The translations under genes and the position numbers were made by a program. Positions 57,738-64,000 of a stretch of 64,000 nucleotides of DNA are shown in pieces. This DNA is from Naematelia aurantialba. Taxonomy: Eukaryota; Basidiomycota; Tremellomycetes; Tremellales; Naemateliaceae. Where the stretch lies: contig JAKFAO010000005.1 of the NCBI GenBank assembly GCA_021527695.1, positions 1 to 64,000 on the forward strand. Direction: 5' to 3'. Within the stretch, counting starts at the first letter, position 1, and every line of letters starts with the position of its first letter. A model generated the notes under the pieces. It did not search any database and was not told the DNA's origin. It worked only from the letters and a program-made list of their open reading frames with translations.

Positions 57738-59862
57738 ATGGACGACGACGATATGTACGACGATGCCTCCTCGACCTACTCGTATTATTACTCTCGGCCC
57801 TATTCACCGAAACCGGAGCCACCACGCCCTGACCCGGTTCTGAGCTACGAGGTCAAATTCATCGATGGGTCCGGCTCCAGGGGCAAATGCATGTGCGTTG
57901 GTCCCCATACTATGGATTTTGATTCTGCCGACATCTGAGCCCGAAGCAGGAGCTGACAGCTTTACAGCGACCTATGCTTTATCTTAGACTGTACGGGGAG
58001 CATGCAGCGGTACATAAACTCTGTCCGGGATCACATTTTCTCCATCTGCGACATGATCAGAGGCGAAGAAGGCTTGAGTGGGCCAGACGATCTCAGAGTT
58101 GCGGTGAGAGACTTTGTTCCCCTAGCTAGGACCATACTGACGGGCCTTGCCATAATAGATCATCAACTACCGAGACCATCCGCCGCAAGATAGCACATAT
58201 GTCTACAAATTCTTCCAGTTCACATCCGATATTGCCAATGTTCAAACATACCTGAAGGGCCTCTCTGGTGAGGGATATGACAGGTATCGTTTAGGTGGAA
58301 CTGATATAAGTATAGCCGCAGGAGGTGGGGATGGTCCGGAAGCCGTCACGGCTGGTATGGCGGCAAGTCTGACGGAGCTGGAATGGAGATCGCAGGCTGC
58401 AAGGATGGTGGTTCTCGTGGCCGATGCTCCTCCACATGGTGAGCTATTTGCTCTTCTTCTCGAGATCCGGTCTCATGACACTATAGGTATTGGTGAAAGC
58501 GGTGATCGTAAGTTCCGGATGGGTGATCAATCGTCGACTGACACGATGCAATTTGCCAGAGATCAAAACTGGTGACCCCGATGGTGAGTCACTTGATTCT
58601 TACCACGTGCCACAGCTGATAGCTCCCAGGTCACGATCCACTAGTCGTAGCTAGAGCCATGGCACAACATGGAATCACCTTGGTATGTCGCAGTCGCTTG
58701 CTGTAGACAGGTACTTATCTCGTTCAGTTTATGGTGGCCTGTGAAGATACCTTATCAGGATATAGCGTCAGCCGTCCCGACCACTTTGGCAGCAGAGCTA
58801 AACTCCTCGTAGCGTGCCGTCGACTTCTTCCAAGCGATCTGCAACATGACTTCAGGTGTCATGCTACCTCTCACCACAGCGGACTTATTGGCTATGACTA
58901 TAGTTGGCAGTGTGCTGGAGAATATGGATATGGAGCGTTTGATAGGCGGTGAGTGTCCCCTTGAAGTCGACATGCGAGTCCATCGTGCTGAACACAAGGA
59001 CAGAGATCGGATCTGAGGTCGCCCAGCGCGTCAGACAAAAAGGGGAGACCATGGAAAGCGTGGAGGAGGTCGCACAGTATGTCCTCTCGATACCTCAATG
59101 TGCCCAGTGCTTGCCTGTTTCTAATAGCTCTTAGGGAGCTTCATGAGAGACTGTTGTTACGAAACGAGCAGACCAAACAGGTTGCGCTGCCAGATGTCTA
59201 CGTTGAGCATGAGAACGCCAAGAAGAACGTCACCACGTGGATGAGTGCTCAGTTCATCTCGGATGCTGCTCCGGAGATCCTGCCAGTAAGGCTTTCGAGA
59301 CCAAAACGAAGCGCTGCTGATCATCTTTCCAGGTACCGGTCAAACGCCTCACTGACAAATTCCGGAAAAATAACTTTGCGGCAGGCTTTACCTACACTCC
59401 TGGAGGACGACTGCCGCCTCGTAAAACAGCCACGACTGTCGATGCGCCACCGACTCCACTCACACCGACAATAACAGAGAGAAGCGTTTCTCCACCTAGG
59501 GCCGGCGCGATCCCACCGCTGAGCCCGCCTCGAAAGATAGTCAGTGACTTCAAGGCGTTTGGTTCTCCACCTGGTCAGACTTCTTCATTGTCGGTTTTTG
59601 GGGCGCCCATGTTGGCAACTGGGCCTGGCGGTGGCATGTTTGGCTCTGCAGGAAGAACAACAAATCTCAACAGTGGCATGCGTGAAACCCGACGGGACTT
59701 GGACGATGACGATGATGATGACGATGGGCCTGCACTCAGGACGGACTCTATATCTCTTGACCAGGTGCGTTACTGTGTGGCTTGGCATCGGTGCAGGCTA
59801 ATCGGTATCAGGCTCGACGTATAGCCACTCAAGCCGTCTTCCGCGCGGGACGGTTGGGATGA
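57738..59862 (+). CDS. von Willebrand factor A (vWA) domain protein, fungal type
   Basis: Start MDDDDMYDDASSTYSYYYSRPYSPKPEPPRP is acidic then Tyr/Pro-rich. After an intron, IDLCFILDCTGSMQRYINSVRDHIF gives the MIDAS motif as DCTGS in place of DxSxS. LRVAVRDFV joined to NYRDHPPQDSTY, TYLKGLSG with GGDGPEAVTAGMAASLTEL (MIDAS Thr side), and MVVLVADAPPHG with the third MIDAS Asp complete the domain. [32 protein letters not shown] continues it. The C-terminal part is low complexity, with LDDDDDDDDGP near 59.70 kb, and ends ARRIATQAVFRAGRLG at TGA 59860-59862. Similar vWA proteins occur next to alpha-kinase-like domains in other fungi; none is visible here. About 540 aa. Biological role unknown. 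Confidence 0.78.
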
Positions 59863-60221
59863 TCTACGGGACGCAACCCAGATACATGACATGACGATAT
59901 TGACGAAATGACGAACTTGGCATTGACATAAGCGATGTAGATACAGCATGTGCATGTATGACAGCAGCCACCCGGGCTGTCGACAGTTTATCCTTCTTGC
60001 ATTATTAGGATTACGAACACAGTAGTCGTAGTCCTCGATTTGGGATAAAACCAATTTAATCATCCAACGATCAATTCCCCGTTTGCTCGGTTCTCTTTGG
60101 ATTTGTTCCATCGACGAGCGACTGGCTTTCTCGATATCATATCGCCTCGTCAGCAGAGCTCTTTACGGGCAACGCAGTCCGTCTGGAGCAAAGGGGTTCT
60201 GACCCGCCCAGTTCTGGAAAA
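59863..60221. other. Intergenic region, promoter of the RRM gene
   Basis: 359 bp lie between same-strand genes. There is no coding signal. A TATAAT-free AT-rich stretch lies at about 60045-60075. Confidence 0.4.
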
Positions 60222-61566
60222 ATGTCTGCTGCCGTCGCGCAGACGATCGATCCCTCGGAGCCTTCCCTTCCTGATCCTCGACCCGACGCATCCACCTCTA
60301 CATCATCTCGGCCAGCCGTGACATTGAGTACCGAAGAGGAGGAGTCAGCAGCAGAGAGTGGAGCGGTCAAGAATGAGTCAGGACTGAATGGACATGCCGC
60401 GGCGGTGAACGGGGACGTGACAGAGGGAGTGAATGGAAAGCCAAATGGAGACGAGCAGGCAGAGGAAGGAGGGGAAAAGCCGTGCGAGACGCTGTATCTG
60501 CAGAATCTTAATGAGAAGGTACAGCTGGAAGGTGAGAGATGATATGCCTGAAAGTGCGTGGGGTTGCTGATCAAGGTTCTCATTCCACTCATGTCCTGCA
60601 ATTTCTTCCGTCGTTCCTCTCTGGATGTCTGGCGTCCCGACCCGCAGTGATGAAGAAAACCCTCGCCTCATTATTCAAACCCTATCGGCCCATTCTTCCT
60701 ATTGTTGCGCACCGCAATGTTCGGATGCGTGGACAGGCGTTTGTGGCTTTTGCGGACAAGGAGAGCGCCGCGAGAGCGAAGAAGGACGTTCATGATTTCC
60801 CGCTGTATGGAAAGGCTATTGTGAGTTCTACTGCTGCCTTTGTCACTGTCACACGGCATCGGTCGCGCCTCACGTGAGCAGCCGCTGACAGCCTGAACAG
60901 CAAATATCATTCGCGCGGTCACGCTCGGATGCAGTGGTGGAGAAGCTCGAGGGTGACGAGGCGCTCGAGGCGCACAAAGCAAGAAGGCTTGAGCACAAGA
61001 GTCTGCCCGATTTGTGGACCCCGCTGGCACATGCTGATCTAGGACCCAGAACGGACACGGCGGAGTAACCCTTTGAGGAGGAAAGAACAGCAACGAATGA
61101 AAGCGGGTCAGTGCTGTAGCCTCACCGGTCAAGCGAGAACGCTGATCAACGCAGACGAGACGGGCGCACCATCTGCCAAGCGGCAGCGTATCCAGATGCC
61201 AGACGAATACCTACCGCCAAACTCTGTGCTGTTTATCCAAAATCTTCCCGAGGGCACCACGTCAGACGATCTGCGCGAGGTATTCGAGTTGTGAGTTGAC
61301 TTGTGCATGTTGGAGGCGAAAACCTGTGCTTGTTGGATGCAAAGCTCATGTCCTAGGCATGCCGGACTGGTCGAGATCCGTACGATCCCAGCCAAGAGAG
61401 ATATCGCATTTGTCGAGTTTGCAGATGAGGCGGCGGCAACCATTGCAAAGGAAGCTCTGCATAACTTTAAGATCGATGGAGAGACGAAGATGAAGGTCAG
61501 TTACGGTCTTGCCCGTATCTTCATTTCGAAACTAACGCTGCATAGGTCACGTACGCTAGAAAGTAG
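60222..61566 (+). CDS. U1A/U2B''-like spliceosomal RNA-binding protein (two RRMs)
   Basis: Predicted component of U1 or U2 snRNP that binds a U-rich stem-loop. The N-terminus is acidic and low complexity. RRM1 has ETLYLQNLNEK (RNP2), VMKKTLASLFKPYRPILPIVAHRNVRMRGQAFVAFADK with RNP1 RGQAFVAF, and PLYGKAIQISFARSRSD. A charged helical linker (KARRLEHK) follows. RRM2 has NSVLFIQNLPEGTTSDDLREVFEL (RNP2), HAGLVEIRTIPAKRDIAFVEFADE (RNP1) and FKIDGETKMKVTYARK, ending at TAG 61564-61566. RRM2 is close to the C-terminus, as in U1A. Around 300 aa with at least five introns. Fungi of this group often have a single protein for the U1A and U2B'' roles. Exon borders in the linker are approximate. Confidence 0.85.
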
Positions 61567-61670
61567 TCGGTCACGTCGATCATCGCAACAATGCAGCATG
61601 TATCTCTCATCACGGTACTACGGTAGTGTATGCCACATTATACAGTGGTTACGTGTTTGGAGACAATGCC

Positions 61671-62522
61671 TCAGTCTGTTTGTTGACTGACCTCGTAGAT
61701 GATCTCGGAGAGCATCCAGGGATTGGCATAGAAGATGCGTCGACTGGAATCCCAGGGGTCAATTGCGGTCCGCAAATCTAAGATATGCCACTCGTACATC
61801 GAGGACCGTCTTGCGACTTCGGTGAGATCTGCTTCACCTCTCCAATTCAAGGCGATGGCACTGTCCCAGTCTTTCCATGCCGCATAAAGCGGCGACCAGT
61901 GCTCGCTGCCTGTCATGTCCCGCGTGGGCCCTATCGGGGTACCATACTCACAGTGATTGCTGTACAGCCTCTCGTGAGCCTCGCGTTGGATGGCAGCGAC
62001 CATGGCGTCACCCTTTGGGTGTACAGTGGGGTCGTTGTACTCGGGATTGGTGGGCGGCCGAATGACTCTGTAGTTGGCGCCGTTGAAGAAGGCATAAGAA
62101 TGAGGGAGTGTCCCGCCCTTGTACAGGCGTTTTCCCCTTTGGAACAAGGCGACCACCGGATCGAGCGTTGTCCCGTCTGACAGGATGACGGAGCTCTTCG
62201 CTTCTGGGGGCAGTGTGTCGAGAATACCGGTCGGCATGACCCCAATGACCTCGTCGTATGTGCGGTCATCGATGACCTCGCCCTCCGAGTCGGCGCTCTT
62301 CACCTGGACCGGCAAGGCGCGATAGCCACCCTCGTAGACTGGTGACAGCACGCTGGAGAGCGGCGATTTGCCTCTCTTGAAATTGGAGGAGCGTGGTGCA
62401 GGCTCGCCACGGATCGGCAGAATCTTGGGCGTGCTGCTCAGAGGAGCGCTGCCCAGAGGAGAGCTGATCAGAGGGGTACTGCTCAGAGGCGAGCTGCTGC
62501 GAACTGTCGATTGAAAGTGCAT
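61671..62522 (-). CDS. Hypothetical protein with N-terminal SSPL/SSTPL repeats
   Basis: A single-exon frame of about 283 aa starting at the ATG at 62522 (MHFQSTVRSSSPLSS). Residues 7-32 repeat a five-residue unit (SSSPL, SSTPL, ISSPL, GSAPL, SSTPK). The rest looks globular: KGGTLPHSYAFFNGANYRVI, GSEHWSPLYAAWKDWDSAIALNW, MYEWHILDLRTAIDPW and RIFYANPWMLSEIIYEV. I do not recognise the family. No signal peptide or membrane helix is apparent. It is convergent with the RRM gene, 104 bp from its stop. The upstream in-frame codons to 62567 (MISRVNTRVAVSSLI) could extend it. Coding status is supported by length, absence of stops and composition only. Confidence 0.6.
   Translation of the reverse strand: MHFQSTVRSSSPLSSTPLISSPLGSAPLSSTPKILPIRGEPAPRSSNFKRGKSPLSSVLSPVYEGGYRALPVQVKSADSEGEVIDDRTYDEVIGVMPTGILDTLPPEAKSSVILSDGTTLDPVVALFQRGKRLYKGGTLPHSYAFFNGANYRVIRPPTNPEYNDPTVHPKGDAMVAAIQREAHERLYSNHCEYGTPIGPTRDMTGSEHWSPLYAAWKDWDSAIALNWRGEADLTEVARRSSMYEWHILDLRTAIDPWDSSRRIFYANPWMLSEIIYEVSQQTD
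62434..62505 (-). repeat. In-frame 15-bp tandem repeat encoding SSPL/SSTPL units
   Basis: About five imperfect 15-nt units of the type GCTCAGAGGAGCGCT lie head to tail and encode five-residue repeats in the hypothetical protein. The length is a multiple of three per unit, so copy-number change would keep the frame. Confidence 0.7.
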
Positions 62523-64000
62523 GATAAGAGACGAAACGGCAACTCGAGTGTTTACTCGAGATATCAAGTGAAGAGTACAGAGCGGCCGTGGGGGAGGATG
62601 CTCAGAGCTTTATTCAGCCAAGACGCTTGCGTCGGGGACTGCGAAGACGTCGAAACAGTTCTCCGAGACTCCAGGACTTGCCTTCAGTCGTGTGCGCCAC
62701 ACCGCGGTGCCAACCCAGGAAATGCCCCGGAAAGCCGTGGAAGACTGAGGGCACGGTCGACTAATTAACGCCCTGTGTTCGTACTCGAGCCGAGATCCAC
62801 GTCGACATCATGAAACTGACTTTGGTCGTCTGCTCACAAAATGATCCCTTGACGCAAGGGAGAGTTCGTTAAATGGTAAACAAAGCAAGGACAGCACCGC
62901 TCCAAGGGTCGAAGACGGCCTCAAGTATCCCAGAAGCCGTCCTATATCCACAGAACGCCGGAGTTGCCGTGTTCGAAGGACAATTCCCTACGAGAAAGGG
63001 AGGTCGTGTCTTTCAGCATGCTGAGTTTTTGTGCTTACGAGGCAGTCACCTACTCGCGGCTCTGCAAGCGGGCTCAGCGAGAGCTCTGCCTCTCAAAATT
63101 ATTTCCAAGCAGTTGCTCACTGCTCAGTCGTTCTCAAGGCGTCCAGAATATGCGTTGGAAATTCAGATTTACTCCTTACCTACGAACTGACGAAATTCTC
63201 TTTCCCTGCGCCTGCATCAGCTCAAGGGAGACCTGTGCGCACGGATATGCTCCTCTTACTGAGGGAGATTGCTTACGTCAAGGCATTGGAGAGGTTGTGA
63301 TGGTCAAGAGTTAGATGAAGCACAATGCATCGCATACCATGAGTGGCAAATTCAGCTCTTGACTAGACGCCACGGTACTCCGCTTATGTCCATTCCACAA
63401 CGCTCTGCACGGCATGCGCTCTTGCGGTGCAGCTCTTCCTGCCACATGGATAAGGCTCACATAACTCCAGGTAGATGTCTTCCCCGGACAGTGGCGAAGC
63501 TAGTGTCCGCTGGCTGAAGGATTTCTGATACCGAGACCGAAGACTGGACGACTGTCCTAGGCGCTGTGTGTACATCGCTGTAGAACATTTCTGAGCATCG
63601 ATTCACATAGAGTCCTGTCAACGTCCAGTCACATGCAAGGCACTCATCTCTCCATCATCTGTGGAGTCTGGCCGAAGACGTTCCCCACTTTTGTGAGGTT
63701 CCCAACTGACTCTCCTAGATGTCCCTTAGATATCTCTCAACGACTTGCATGGGGTCAACTGCATGCAACCTGACTCTCACAAGTGGACCTTGTCATGCCA
63801 TTCCTCCCCCCACCACCACAATTGCACCGCACTCATCAGATGAGGTCGTGGGGACGCGGCGGCGTGAGAGTCAGAGGAGGTTGGTCCGACGCTCTGACGC
63901 CCGCAGACTGCCCTAGCTCCTGGAACCCCGCGAGCGATGTAATGACAATTCGGGCTTCTACACTCTACGCGCCCTGTCCGATTCTCCAGTCAGACATTCC
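62523..64000. other. 1.48-kb region with no supported gene
   Basis: Frames up to 117 codons exist on the plus strand (62873-63314), but none has a motif or a joined splice pattern. The stretch is continuous with the window end, so it may contain the edge of a gene that continues beyond 64000. By eye I found no tRNA box pattern and no terminal inverted repeat. Confidence 0.4.

Noticed and set aside
1..64000. CRISPR arrays, bacterial operons, ribosome binding sites
   Set aside because: The window is eukaryotic: telomere, introns and fungal proteins. No regularly spaced repeats were seen.
1..64000. tRNA, rRNA or snoRNA genes
   Set aside because: No convincing tRNA B-box with matching acceptor arms was found by eye. 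A covariance search such as tRNAscan-SE would be decisive.

Overview
This is one end of a fungal chromosome, probably from a basidiomycete yeast of the Tremellomycetes (Cryptococcus/Kwoniella-like). The window opens with about 97 bp of CCCCCTAA telomere repeat (TTAGGGGG on the other strand), a unit known from Cryptococcus. Nearly every gene is broken by many short GT-AG introns, often 34-60 nt, and genes are tightly packed on both strands. Most single open frames are therefore exon fragments. I rebuilt gene models by reading splice sites and checking that conserved family motifs stay in frame; gene coordinates below run from start codon to stop codon and include introns.

Layout. 1-1.7 kb: telomere and an intronless ORF of unknown function whose frame runs back into the telomere repeat. 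1.9-4.8 kb: a DAO-type FAD oxidoreductase divergent from a type II HAD dehalogenase-like gene. 5.3-10.8 kb: a divergent pair, a LamB/YcsF (PxpA-like) protein and a urea-carboxylase-like biotin enzyme, resembling the lam lactam locus of Aspergillus. 11.3-14.5 kb: a TauD-type dioxygenase and a D-2-hydroxyacid dehydrogenase. 15-20.2 kb: two Dal5-family MFS permeases. 20.6-25.6 kb: a flavin monooxygenase with a signal peptide, divergent from a Mup1-like amino acid permease. 26-32.7 kb: a Zn2Cys6 regulator divergent from a third Dal5-family permease, then a second TauD dioxygenase. 33-37.6 kb: a siderophore-type MFS transporter divergent from a nitrilase. 37.7-45.4 kb: a second Zn2Cys6 regulator, an M20 amidohydrolase and a sugar transporter. 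46-49.6 kb: a second DAO oxidase and a MaoC/HTD2-like hydratase.

From about 49.9 kb the content changes to housekeeping genes: CDC123, a seven-beta-strand protein methyltransferase, a CLIP-170/Bik1 microtubule plus-end protein, a vWA-domain protein, and a U1A/U2B''-like spliceosomal RRM protein. A repeat-bearing hypothetical gene follows, and the last 1.5 kb holds no gene I can support.

Taken together, the outer 49 kb looks like a subtelomeric accessory region for scavenging nitrogen, sulfur, carbon and iron. It has six transporters and two pathway-type regulators, plus oxidases, dioxygenases, a nitrilase, a peptidase-like amidohydrolase and a lactam-type carboxylase. No gene shows an obvious frameshift; all catalytic motifs I could check are intact. 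Functions are family-level readings from sequence, not database results.
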